The notes below the pieces were generated by a model, which saw nothing but the letters and a program-made list of their open reading frames with translations, made no database searches and was not told the DNA's origin. A program made the translations under genes and the position numbers. A stretch of DNA of 64,000 nucleotides from Flagellimonas meishanensis. GTDB taxonomy: Bacteria; Bacteroidota; Bacteroidia; Flavobacteriales; Flavobacteriaceae. The first letter of the stretch is position 1; each line of letters begins with the position of its first letter. The stretch is from assembly GCF_019880545.1 (NCBI RefSeq), contig NZ_JAINVW010000003.1:1385087-1449086 (forward strand), given 5' to 3'. Shown here piece by piece: positions 37,514 through 44,965 of this stretch.

Positions 37514-37548
37514 AAAGGACGGTCAGTTGAATAACGGCTGTCCTTTTT
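37514..37548 (+). terminator. terminator after tRNA-Val(GAC)
   Basis: AAAGGAC (37514-37520) pairs with GTCCTTT (37540-37546), followed by further T residues. It lies ten bases past the tRNA. Confidence 0.65.
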
Positions 37549-37636
37549 CATGGAGTGTCACAAGTCGCGAATAGCACGAAACGCATGGGAGCGACCATTA
37601 GTTACCATTATATTCTTAATCCCCAATTGCTTTGCT

Positions 37637-37644
37637 TACCTTTG
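37637..37644 (+). promoter_or_regulatory. possible -7 element for the bS21 leader or a small RNA
   Basis: TACCTTTG is a perfect TAnnTTTG, about 320 bases before the bS21 ATG. No clear -33 element. If used, it would make a leader of about 310 bases. Confidence 0.35.
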
Positions 37645-37856
37645 CCCTGGTGAACGTCAAACCTCACGAAACAGAGAACCAAAGAATCTTTGCCCTTGCC
37701 CATCCAATATTGATGATCAACTGGATAGGCACATTCCGCATCCAGTATAGATTTTAAAGCTCAAACCGTAGTTGTTGATTACAGCCTCAAGATCGTGAAG
37801 TGATCATACCTTCATCATCCCCTGATTTCTGTTTGTTCATTAAAAACCGATAAGAT

Positions 37857-37901
37857 TTCTTGAAAGCGATTCGCTGTGGGTTTCAAGAATGATATCGCTT
37901 T
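37857..37901 (+). promoter_or_regulatory. candidate H-type pseudoknot in the bS21 leader
   Basis: TTCTTGAAA (37857-37865) is complementary to TTTCAAGAA (37881-37889). AAAGCGAT (37863-37870), partly inside that hairpin's loop, is complementary to ATCGCTTT (37894-37901) beyond it. The crossing pattern fits an H-type pseudoknot or two alternative hairpins. It ends 62 bases before the bS21 ATG. Confidence 0.45.
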
Positions 37902-37963
37902 ATCCCGCATCAAAGGAAAAAACTAGAATTGCAAGGAGAAACATAATCTTTTAATAAAAAAAT

Positions 37964-38161
37964 ATGCTGAGAATCGAGATAAAATCAGGAGAAAACATTG
38001 AACGGGCCTTAAAGCGTTACAAAAGGAAGTTCCGAAACACGAAACGTTTGGAACAAATCCGTGAAAATCAAGAATTTACCAAAAAGTCCGAAAAAAAACG
38101 GATAACCCTGAAAAAAGCGCAGTATAGGGAACAATATATCATGGAGAAGGAAAACGAATAG
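37964..38161 (+). CDS. rpsU: ribosomal protein bS21
   Basis: A 65-residue basic protein of the bS21 family of the small ribosomal subunit. ENIERALKRYKRKF at residues 10-23 is the family signature, followed by a long basic helix. In Bacteroidota, bS21 helps hide the 3' end of 16S rRNA; Tyr54, the residue I recall as contacting it, is present here. The second half (EFTKKSEKKRITLKKAQYREQY) differs from the usual Bacteroidota protein. The neighbourhood (tRNA-Val, hydroxyproline genes) is not the usual one, so this may be an extra copy. AAGGAGA lies 24 bases upstream of the ATG, too far for normal use. Confidence 0.88.
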   Translation: MLRIEIKSGENIERALKRYKRKFRNTKRLEQIRENQEFTKKSEKKRITLKKAQYREQYIMEKENE

Positions 38162-38284
38162 TGGCGACTTATTCCCAAAATCAAAAAAAATACCATTAAA
38201 ATGGGTAATTAATGACAGCGGTGATATATTCAAGACAATGCCAGCTTGCTAATTCAATTTGATGGGCAATGACTGCACACATGA

Positions 38285-39289
38285 TCAAATCACCTGAAAA
38301 CCATGTGCATAGGGATCACTGTCATCAATGGTAATGGTGTTTTTCCCATAAACATGTGCCCATCCCTTTATGCTTGGAATTATGGCTGTATTTCCGCCAA
38401 TTGAGGTGACTTCCTCGATGCGGCCAATAAATTTGGAACCTATATAACTTTCGTGGATGAAATCCTCCTTGGGCTTTAAAAGGCCTTTGGCATGCAATTG
38501 CGCCATTCGGGCAGAAGTTCCAGTGCCACAGGGAGAACGATCGATGGCCTTATCTCCATAGAACACAGCATTTCGGCCCGAAGATTCCTTATCCAGTGGT
38601 GTTCCTGTCCACAGGATATGGCTAACATCCCTGATCGTTTCATTTTCAGGATGGATAAAATAATCGGGATATTTACTATTGATTTTCTTTCTTAACTCCT
38701 GACTGTATTGGATAATTTTGGAGGCTGAAAACGCCTGGATTCCTTCAAAATTCTTCTGTGGATCCACAATCGCATAAAAATTACCGCCATAGGCAACGTC
38801 AAAGTTGAGGGGACCCAATTCGGGGCAATCCACGGTAAGGGAGTCGGCGGCCAAATAGCTCTTAACATTATTGAACTTGACCCATTTTACCTTTCCTGCT
38901 TCCATTTCAAAGGTAATCTTTACCAGTCCTGCAGGAGCTTCCATGAGCAAAAGACCCTCTTTTTTTGGCTTTAAGAGACCTTCTTCCAAGGCTATGGTGA
39001 TACTGCCTATGGTTCCGTGTCCGCACATGGGCAAACAACCGCTTGTTTCTATGAACAATATAGCAAAGTCGTTTTGGGGATCATGGGGAGGATACAAAAT
39101 GCTACCGCTCATCATATCATGGCCCCGGGGTTCGAACATTAGTCCCCTTCTTATCCAATCAAACTCCTCCATGAAATGCAGCCGCCTCTCATTCATGGAT
39201 TTTCCCCTAAGTTCGGGTCCTCCATGAGCTACGAGCCTCACCGGATTGCCACAGGTATGTGCGTCTATACATTCAAACGTGTGCGTCAT
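38285..39289 (-). CDS. 4-hydroxyproline 2-epimerase
   Basis: Proline-racemase-fold enzyme that converts trans-4-hydroxy-L-proline to cis-4-hydroxy-D-proline, the first catabolic step. 334 residues. Both catalytic cysteines are present: Cys89 in MCGHGT and Cys254 in RSPCGTGTSARM. Two Cys mean an epimerase or racemase rather than the related 3-hydroxyproline dehydratase, which has Thr at the second site. Context (aldehyde dehydrogenase and DapA-like deaminase upstream in the same operon) supports hydroxyproline over proline. Confidence 0.9.
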   Translation of the reverse strand: MTHTFECIDAHTCGNPVRLVAHGGPELRGKSMNERRLHFMEEFDWIRRGLMFEPRGHDMMSGSILYPPHDPQNDFAILFIETSGCLPMCGHGTIGSITIALEEGLLKPKKEGLLLMEAPAGLVKITFEMEAGKVKWVKFNNVKSYLAADSLTVDCPELGPLNFDVAYGGNFYAIVDPQKNFEGIQAFSASKIIQYSQELRKKINSKYPDYFIHPENETIRDVSHILWTGTPLDKESSGRNAVFYGDKAIDRSPCGTGTSARMAQLHAKGLLKPKEDFIHESYIGSKFIGRIEEVTSIGGNTAIIPSIKGWAHVYGKNTITIDDSDPYAHGFQVI

Positions 39290-39349
39290 GCTATGAAAAA
39301 TGATTCTTTATCGTTCATTTCCTTATCCAATTTCCCATTGCCTTTACAA

Positions 39350-40930
39350 TCATAACCTCTGGGAAGTATAATCGCCATTAAATTTTCGCAAAAGATTTAA
39401 TGGATTGTCATTCTGAATGGGTGCCGGGAGCGCCGGATCTGGCCAATTTTGAAAAGCGACCGGACGTATCCATCGTTTTACCGCATCATCTCCAACGGAA
39501 GTAAACCTACTATCGGTTGTAGCGGGATATGGCCCACCATGCTGCATGGCCGAACAGACTTCCACACCTGTGGGAACACCGTTAAAAATAAGTCTACCCA
39601 CTTTGGATTGCAGGCTTGCAATGGTATCGGCATAAGTCTCCAATTCCTCTTTGTTTGCCAAAATGGTTCCTGTCAATTGTCCTTCCAGGTTGGCAACCAA
39701 TTTGTTAAGCTCCTCTTTATCGCGGCAACAAACCACCATGGAGAAAGGTCCGAAGACCTCTTGATGCAATTCAACATTACCCGTGAACATGGCCCCAGGG
39801 ACTTTGACCAATCTGGGTACGGCAAAATTGGTGGTTTCGTCAGATTGTTTTCGATGCAGAACAATGGCTCCCAACTGCTCCATGCGATCTACTGACCTTC
39901 TATACGTTTCAAAAATCTTGGGATGTAGCATGCAGGATGGCTTTTGCTCGGAAAGGGCATCGGCCAATTGATCTATAAACGTTGTGAAGGATGAATCTTC
40001 AATACCGATCAGCAGTCCTGGATTGGTACAAAATTGGCCCGCTCCCAAATTAATGCTCCCGGCAAGGGCCGTAGCCCAATGCAATCCCTGCTCTTCAATG
40101 ATCTTGGGTAAGACCACCACGGGATTGATGCTTCCCATTTCAGCAAATACGGGTATGGGATTTTCCCTTTCTTGCGAAAAACGATTTAATGCCAGGCCGC
40201 CTTTAAGGCTTCCCGTGAAACCTACTGCTTGAATCTCGGGATGCTTTACCAAAGCCTCCCCCACCGAATTGTCCCAATCCAAAAGATGCGAAAAAGTACC
40301 GTCGGGCATTTCAGTTTCCCTGGCAGCTCTGAAAATAGCTTGGGCCACAAGTGAGCTGGTACCAGAATGCATTGGGTGTGCCTTTACAAGCACTGGACAA
40401 CCGACCGCGAAGGCACTTACCGTATCACCCCCTGCAGTGGAAAATGCCAAGGGAAAATTGCTTGCCCCAAAAACCACAATTGGACCAATGGGCATGTTGG
40501 TCTTTCTTATGTCCACATTATCCGTTATATCGATGATGGGCTCCGCCCATTGGCCTGTCCTGGCTATGTTGGCAAACCTATTGATCTGTCCCAAGGTGCG
40601 TGCAAACTCACCCTCTGCCCTACCCACGGGCAATCCAGATTCCGCAACATAAGTCTCCAAGATGGTTTCCCTGTTCGTCTCCATTTCCAAAGCTATTGCC
40701 TCTAAAAATGCAGCTCTTCTAGATCCAGGCAATGAAGAAAAGGTAGGGAACGCTTCCCTGGCTTTTTTTGCAGCTCTTTCTACCTCCTTGGAGCTTGCTT
40801 GACAAAAGATCCAAGGGTTTTCCTCATTGAGCAACGGATTGAATGTTTTGAACTTCAGTTCTCCCTCGGAAGAGTTTTCATACCCTATCAAATTTTCACC
40901 CAATACCCCCATTTTATCCTTTGTCATCAT
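39350..40930 (-). CDS. alpha-ketoglutaric semialdehyde dehydrogenase
   Basis: NADP-type aldehyde dehydrogenase that oxidises 2,5-dioxopentanoate to 2-oxoglutarate, the last step of hydroxyproline breakdown. 526 residues. Motifs: NMPIGPIVVFGASNFPLAFS (substrate and cofactor entry), VGFTGSLKGG (cofactor Gly motif), FAEMGSINPVVVLP (general-base Glu) and GAGQFCTNPGL (catalytic Cys). The N-terminal GxxxxGxNPLLNEE pattern and length fit the KGSADH-type subgroup. It lies 14 bases after the DapA-like gene and 60 before the epimerase. Confidence 0.9.
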   Translation of the reverse strand: MMTKDKMGVLGENLIGYENSSEGELKFKTFNPLLNEENPWIFCQASSKEVERAAKKAREAFPTFSSLPGSRRAAFLEAIALEMETNRETILETYVAESGLPVGRAEGEFARTLGQINRFANIARTGQWAEPIIDITDNVDIRKTNMPIGPIVVFGASNFPLAFSTAGGDTVSAFAVGCPVLVKAHPMHSGTSSLVAQAIFRAARETEMPDGTFSHLLDWDNSVGEALVKHPEIQAVGFTGSLKGGLALNRFSQERENPIPVFAEMGSINPVVVLPKIIEEQGLHWATALAGSINLGAGQFCTNPGLLIGIEDSSFTTFIDQLADALSEQKPSCMLHPKIFETYRRSVDRMEQLGAIVLHRKQSDETTNFAVPRLVKVPGAMFTGNVELHQEVFGPFSMVVCCRDKEELNKLVANLEGQLTGTILANKEELETYADTIASLQSKVGRLIFNGVPTGVEVCSAMQHGGPYPATTDSRFTSVGDDAVKRWIRPVAFQNWPDPALPAPIQNDNPLNLLRKFNGDYTSQRL

Positions 40931-40944
40931 TTCCCTGGTTTTAA

Positions 40945-41874
40945 TTAAGATTTAGAGTCCTTCAAATGTTTATAATCCGGGAGAGCCGGCCTATTTTTTA
41001 ATCCAGCTTCAATAATCTTGACAACTTCCTCGCGTCGTTGACCATTTAGTGGCTGTCGTGGTTCCCGCACATATTCCGAACCAATTCCGGTATAAACCTC
41101 GGCCAATTTAATGTTTTGGACAAGCTGCGGATCAATATCCAGTTCCAACAAAGGTAAAAACCAACGATAGATTTGCAGGGCTTCCTCTATCCTACCTGCT
41201 TTTTGCAATTCGTAGATGGCAACGGTCTCGGCAGGAAAAGCACAGACCAGCCCGGCAATCCAACCATCTGCACCCATCAAAAGGCTTTCCAAAGCCAATG
41301 TATCTACCCCACAAAGTATCTTTAAACGATTACCAAATCGGTTTTTAATCCTTGTGGTATTGGAAATATCCCGTGTACTTTCCTTGACGGCCTGTATGTT
41401 CTCCTCTTCCAATAACTCTTCAAACATATCCAGTGTCACCTCAATTTTGTAATCCACCGGATTGTTGTATACCATTATCGGCAAGGGAGTGCTCTTCGCA
41501 ATCGCCTTGAAATAGGCCACCACTTCCTTATCCGTTGCCTTATAACGCATAGGAGGCAGTACCATTAGGCCATCCGCACCATTTTGTTCAGCATCTTTGG
41601 CCGCCAGAATGGCATTTTTTGTGGTTTGTTCCGCAATGTTCATCAATACCGGAACCCTGTCACCGACCACTTCCCTGGTCTTTTTCAACAAGATGTTTTT
41701 TTCTTCATGTACCAATGTGCTGGCCTCTCCCAAGGTGCCGCCGAGTACAATCCCATGGACACCGGCTGTCAGTTGGGCGTTTATGTTCAATTCAAAAAGT
41801 TCCAGATCCAAAGTGTCTTTTGGAGTGAACTTTGTGGTTACCGCGGGCATTACGCCTTCCCATTTGAACTTCAT
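40945..41874 (-). CDS. DapA-family 1-pyrroline-4-hydroxy-2-carboxylate deaminase
   Basis: Schiff-base TIM barrel of 309 residues. Lys164 in QAVKEST is the expected Schiff-base lysine and Tyr136 in VYNNPVDY is the proton relay. GGTLGEASTL stands where dihydrodipicolinate synthase has its GTTGE loop. Context makes it the deaminase that turns the cyclic imine into 2,5-dioxopentanoate. It is first in a minus-strand operon with the aldehyde dehydrogenase and epimerase. The ATG at 41874 is used; an upstream TTG at 41901 adds nine unrelated residues. Confidence 0.85.
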   Translation of the reverse strand: MKFKWEGVMPAVTTKFTPKDTLDLELFELNINAQLTAGVHGIVLGGTLGEASTLVHEEKNILLKKTREVVGDRVPVLMNIAEQTTKNAILAAKDAEQNGADGLMVLPPMRYKATDKEVVAYFKAIAKSTPLPIMVYNNPVDYKIEVTLDMFEELLEEENIQAVKESTRDISNTTRIKNRFGNRLKILCGVDTLALESLLMGADGWIAGLVCAFPAETVAIYELQKAGRIEEALQIYRWFLPLLELDIDPQLVQNIKLAEVYTGIGSEYVREPRQPLNGQRREEVVKIIEAGLKNRPALPDYKHLKDSKS

Positions 41875-41944
41875 AGATGCTACATTTTTAGGTTGGGTCA
41901 AAAATAAATACTCCTAGCGGTGAACAATAGGTAATAATTAGCAA

Positions 41945-41960
41945 AAAATATGCATATTTT
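41945..41960. promoter_or_regulatory. perfect 16-base palindrome in the divergent hydroxyproline promoter
   Basis: AAAATATGCATATTTT is fully self-complementary. It lies between the DapA-like gene (minus) and the AraC regulator (plus), 46 bases before the regulator start and 70 before the DapA-like start, a typical operator position. Confidence 0.45.
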
Positions 41961-42006
41961 ATCATGATTAATCTAATTTTATCTTTTTCAAGATAATAAA
42001 AGCATA

Positions 42007-42864
42007 GTGAAAGTATATCCATTCAAAATACCCAAGACTGCCAATGATGCCCTAATCGTTCAGGAGGATGTGGAGGAGGAATTTTACAATAAACTGCATC
42101 AACACGAGGAGATTCAGCTAAGTTGTATCCTAAAGGGAACGGGCACACTTATTGTCGGTGACGCCATAAAACGATATAGGCCCGGAGATGTTTTTGTTTT
42201 TGGAAACAATCTGCCCCATGTATTCAAAAGTGACCTGAAAGGCCAAGGTAAGTCACATATGCTTTCCATTTTTTTTGTCAAGGCTAATTTTGGTGGTCAA
42301 TTGTTCCAGATCAATGAATTGGTATCACTCAATGGTTTTTTCGCTCAGGTCAATTCAGGATTCAAACTCACAGCACCAACCCAAAAACATGTTCGTTTTT
42401 TTTTAAAGATCAGGGACTGTATCGGGATAAATCGGTTTGTACTGTTTTTTGAGCTGCTCTCGTGCCTTACCAAAGAGCCAAAGACGCAACTATCTTCCAA
42501 TGATTACAAGACCCGCCTTAGGGACATTGAGGGACAGCGTATGGGGAAGGTGTTTGACTATATGTTCTCCCATTTTCAGGAGCAGATTTCCTTAAAAGCG
42601 ATTGCGGACGTTGCGTCGATGACGCCTACTGCCTTTTGCCGTTTCTTCAAGTTGCACACGCGAAAAACCTACACCCAATTTTTGCAGGAACTGCGACTGG
42701 AGCATGCCTGCAAGTTACTTGAAACCCATAGTGATAAAATCATGGTATCGGACATTGCGTTTCAATGTGGTTTTGGCTCTGTTTCAAACTTCAATCGGTT
42801 TTTTAAAAAAACAAAAGGGATGTCCCCACTTCACTACAAAAACTCGAAACGGGTACGCTTTTAA
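42007..42864 (+). CDS. AraC family transcriptional regulator of the hydroxyproline genes
   Basis: A 285-residue regulator with an N-terminal cupin-like sensor (HQHEEIQLSCILKGTGTLIVGD, YRPGDVFVFGNNLPHVF) and a C-terminal double HTH (ISLKAIADVASMTPTAFCRFFK, then VSDIAFQCGFGSVSNFNRFFKKTKGMSPLHY). The start is GTG at 42007; no ATG is available without losing conserved N-terminal residues. It is divergent from the hydroxyproline operon across a 132-base AT-rich gap, so it probably senses hydroxyproline or an intermediate and activates that operon. Confidence 0.87.
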   Translation: MKVYPFKIPKTANDALIVQEDVEEEFYNKLHQHEEIQLSCILKGTGTLIVGDAIKRYRPGDVFVFGNNLPHVFKSDLKGQGKSHMLSIFFVKANFGGQLFQINELVSLNGFFAQVNSGFKLTAPTQKHVRFFLKIRDCIGINRFVLFFELLSCLTKEPKTQLSSNDYKTRLRDIEGQRMGKVFDYMFSHFQEQISLKAIADVASMTPTAFCRFFKLHTRKTYTQFLQELRLEHACKLLETHSDKIMVSDIAFQCGFGSVSNFNRFFKKTKGMSPLHYKNSKRVRF

Positions 42865-43023
42865 TTTTTGGACATGGGTTATTTCATGCCCAGCGAATCA
42901 GGAGTCACTTTTTCAATAATATATGGTGGCTTCAAAAGCGATACCAAATCCTCGTTGCAAAAAGGATTCATATTCCGTTAAATTTTTCTCCCAATTCTTT
43001 TTAATTGCTTTAATTCGTACAAT

Positions 43024-43644
43024 ATGGCAAAGGGAAGTGCAGTGATATTGGCCTTGTTCACGAACAAATCCCCGGAAGGGAAGGATTTGTTCGCAAAATG
43101 GAGCGATGAGGCCTTGATTCAGGAAATTGTGGAGCATGGGGACAGTAAATTGTTCGGGCATTTGTATGATCGCTATTCCAGCAAGGTCTATAACAAATGT
43201 TACAGTTTTGTAAAGAACAGGGATGAGGCCAAAGACCTGACGCATGATATTTTTCTGAGGGCCTATCTCAAAATCCATGGGTTTGACCCCTTAAAGGCTG
43301 CCTTCTCCACATGGCTCTACGTAATCACATACAACCTTTGCGCAAATTATGTCACACGGGATCTAAAGGAGAAACAAAAGGAGACCTTACTGGGCAAGAA
43401 GGAGCTGAAGGAAAAGGGATATGAGGACATTGACATTGAAGAAATCAACAAATTGAACCCGGAAAAGCTTGCGCTTGCGTTGGATAGGATTCCCACGGAA
43501 GATAAGGCCCTGCTCCTTCTAAAATATCAGGATGATGCCTCCATTAAATCAATTCAGGAACTCTTGGGCGTAGGTGAGAGTGCGGTAAAAATGCGCTTGA
43601 ACCGGGCCAAGTTAAAAGTGGTCAAAACCTATAATTCTTTATGA
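43024..43644 (+). CDS. ECF-type RNA polymerase sigma factor
   Basis: A 206-residue sigma-70 family factor. Region 2: LFGHLYDRYSSKVYNKCYSFVKNRDEAKDLTHDIFLRAYLKI, then FSTWLYVITYNLCANYV. Region 4: LDRIPTEDKALLLLKYQDDASIKSIQELLGVGESAVKMRLNRAKLKV. A basic linker lies between them. Its TGA overlaps the ATG of a 57-residue gene. A five-gene pathway follows, so it may control that pathway, though an inverted repeat and a gap separate them. Confidence 0.9.
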   Translation: MAKGSAVILALFTNKSPEGKDLFAKWSDEALIQEIVEHGDSKLFGHLYDRYSSKVYNKCYSFVKNRDEAKDLTHDIFLRAYLKIHGFDPLKAAFSTWLYVITYNLCANYVTRDLKEKQKETLLGKKELKEKGYEDIDIEEINKLNPEKLALALDRIPTEDKALLLLKYQDDASIKSIQELLGVGESAVKMRLNRAKLKVVKTYNSL

Positions 43645-43814
43645 CTATGGACAAAAACATTTTCAAGCGGATAGAAAGCAGTCGTGAGGTGCCCAATGAG
43701 ACCAAAAACCAAGTCATTTCCAACATAAGCGCGGTGGAAAAGGGCAAGGATATTTCCAGACTGTTCAATACCAAATTTTACGGAGCCGTGGTCAATTTTT
43801 TCAAACTCAATTGA
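43641..43814 (+). CDS. 57-residue protein coupled to the sigma factor
   Basis: A small frame whose ATG overlaps the sigma stop (ATGA), a strong sign of translational coupling. A second ATG two codons later (MDKNIFKRIE) could be the true start. The protein is charged and helical at first and ends in a short hydrophobic tail (FYGAVVNFFKLN). No Cys or His zinc motif. It may be a tiny anti-sigma or accessory factor; I do not recognise a named family. Absence of a membrane segment of full length argues against a classic membrane anti-sigma. Confidence 0.7.
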   Translation: MTMDKNIFKRIESSREVPNETKNQVISNISAVEKGKDISRLFNTKFYGAVVNFFKLN

Positions 43815-43859
43815 TCCAAAAAATCCGGTGACCTTTTTTTTTATTGGTGTATTAATCTT

Positions 43860-43883
43860 GGTAAATTTAATATAGAATTTACC
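43860..43883. promoter_or_regulatory. perfect inverted repeat upstream of the five-gene operon
   Basis: GGTAAATT (43860-43867) and AATTTACC (43876-43883) are perfect arms with an eight-base spacer, 13 bases before the ATG at 43897. A TAATCTTG element (43853-43860), one base off the -7 consensus, abuts it. It could be an operator or a 5' UTR hairpin. Confidence 0.45.
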
Positions 43884-43896
43884 TAGCTTTTTGCAT

Positions 43897-44958
43897 ATGA
43901 ATCTAAAGGATGGCGTTAAAAATGCCGATGTAAAGGTCTCTTCTGAGTCCCAGCAGTTGAGCCGTTTTGTGAAAGACACCTCAAAATCGCTGGTCGACCG
44001 ATTGGAATGTTTCGAGGATATCATCAATATTGAAGTGGGCGACACTGCATTGACCAGGGCCAAATCCCTGGAAAGAGAATTCGATATGCGCCAACTTTTT
44101 ATCAAATATGAGGGCGATAATCCCACGGGGACACAGAAGGACCGAATTGCATTTGCACAAGTGTACGATGCCCTGAGAAGGGGCTATGACACCATTTGTC
44201 TCGCTACTTGTGGCAACTATGGGGTGGCAATGGCCTTGGCCGCCAACCTCGCAGGGCTACACTGTAAGATAGCCATTCCCAAAACCTACCACACCGAACG
44301 CGGGGAAGAAATGGAAAATTTAGGTGCCGAGATCCTTCGGTTGGACGGTAGCTATGAAGATGTTGTTGACGCAAGCAGCGCATTGGCCAGGGAATATGAT
44401 TGGTACGATGCCAATCCCGGTGGGGCCAACACTGCATTGCAGATCATGGCCTATGCCCAAATAGCACACGAAATAGTGGAAGAATTGGGCGATGCACCAA
44501 AATATTGCGCGGTCCCAGTCTCCAATGGCACTTTGTTGGCAGGAATCTATAGGGGATTTTTGGGCTTATACAAAAGAGGCAAGACATTTCGTATTCCCAA
44601 AATGATCGCTGCAAGTTCCACGAACAAAAATCCAATCGTGCAATCCTTTAGGTTGGGCCATCAAAATTGTCAGGATTTATTGCCCGAAAAAATAAAAGAG
44701 ACCAAATACAACGAACCGTTGATCAACTGGCACAGTTTTGATGGCGATGAGGCCCTCTATGCCATAAGGGAATCAAAAGGGGAGGCATTCAACATAAGTG
44801 ATAGAAAAATGAGGGATATGGCCGGTCTGCTGCTGAAAAAGGAAGGAATGCGCATCTTGCCCGCCTCAACCGCGGGGCTCATTGCCCTGTTGGAAATGGA
44901 CGAAAAAGATAATTTTGAACCCGACCGATATGTGGCGGTAATAACTGCTAAAAACTAG
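43897..44958 (+). CDS. fold-type II PLP enzyme, threonine synthase-like
   Basis: A 353-residue PLP enzyme of the tryptophan synthase beta/threonine synthase class. The PLP lysine is Lys81 in YEGDNPTGTQKDRIA. ATCGNYGVAMA is the phosphate-binding loop and PASTAGLIALLEM is near the C-terminus. These enzymes do beta- or gamma-replacement or elimination on amino acids. It is shorter than housekeeping ThrC and lacks its N-terminal extension, so a specialised amino acid lyase or synthase is more likely. First gene of a five-gene run; eight bases to the next. The ATG at 43897 replaces an in-frame TTG two codons upstream. Confidence 0.8.
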   Translation: MNLKDGVKNADVKVSSESQQLSRFVKDTSKSLVDRLECFEDIINIEVGDTALTRAKSLEREFDMRQLFIKYEGDNPTGTQKDRIAFAQVYDALRRGYDTICLATCGNYGVAMALAANLAGLHCKIAIPKTYHTERGEEMENLGAEILRLDGSYEDVVDASSALAREYDWYDANPGGANTALQIMAYAQIAHEIVEELGDAPKYCAVPVSNGTLLAGIYRGFLGLYKRGKTFRIPKMIAASSTNKNPIVQSFRLGHQNCQDLLPEKIKETKYNEPLINWHSFDGDEALYAIRESKGEAFNISDRKMRDMAGLLLKKEGMRILPASTAGLIALLEMDEKDNFEPDRYVAVITAKN

Positions 44959-44965
44959 ACTGAAA

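Larger units (their letters stand above)
37505..37963. other. 459-base gap between tRNA-Val and the bS21 gene
   Basis: Holds a tRNA terminator (37514-37548), a -7-like element TACCTTTG (37637-37644), a possible pseudoknot (37857-37901) and a purine-rich AAGGAGA (37933-37939). A 66-codon plus-strand frame at 37550 is not convincing. It may be a long structured leader of the bS21 gene or a separate small RNA. Confidence 0.55.

Noticed and set aside
37550..37750. 66-codon plus-strand frame after tRNA-Val(GAC)
   Set aside because: No recognisable protein features, starts next to the tRNA terminator and contains a -7-like element; more likely leader sequence.
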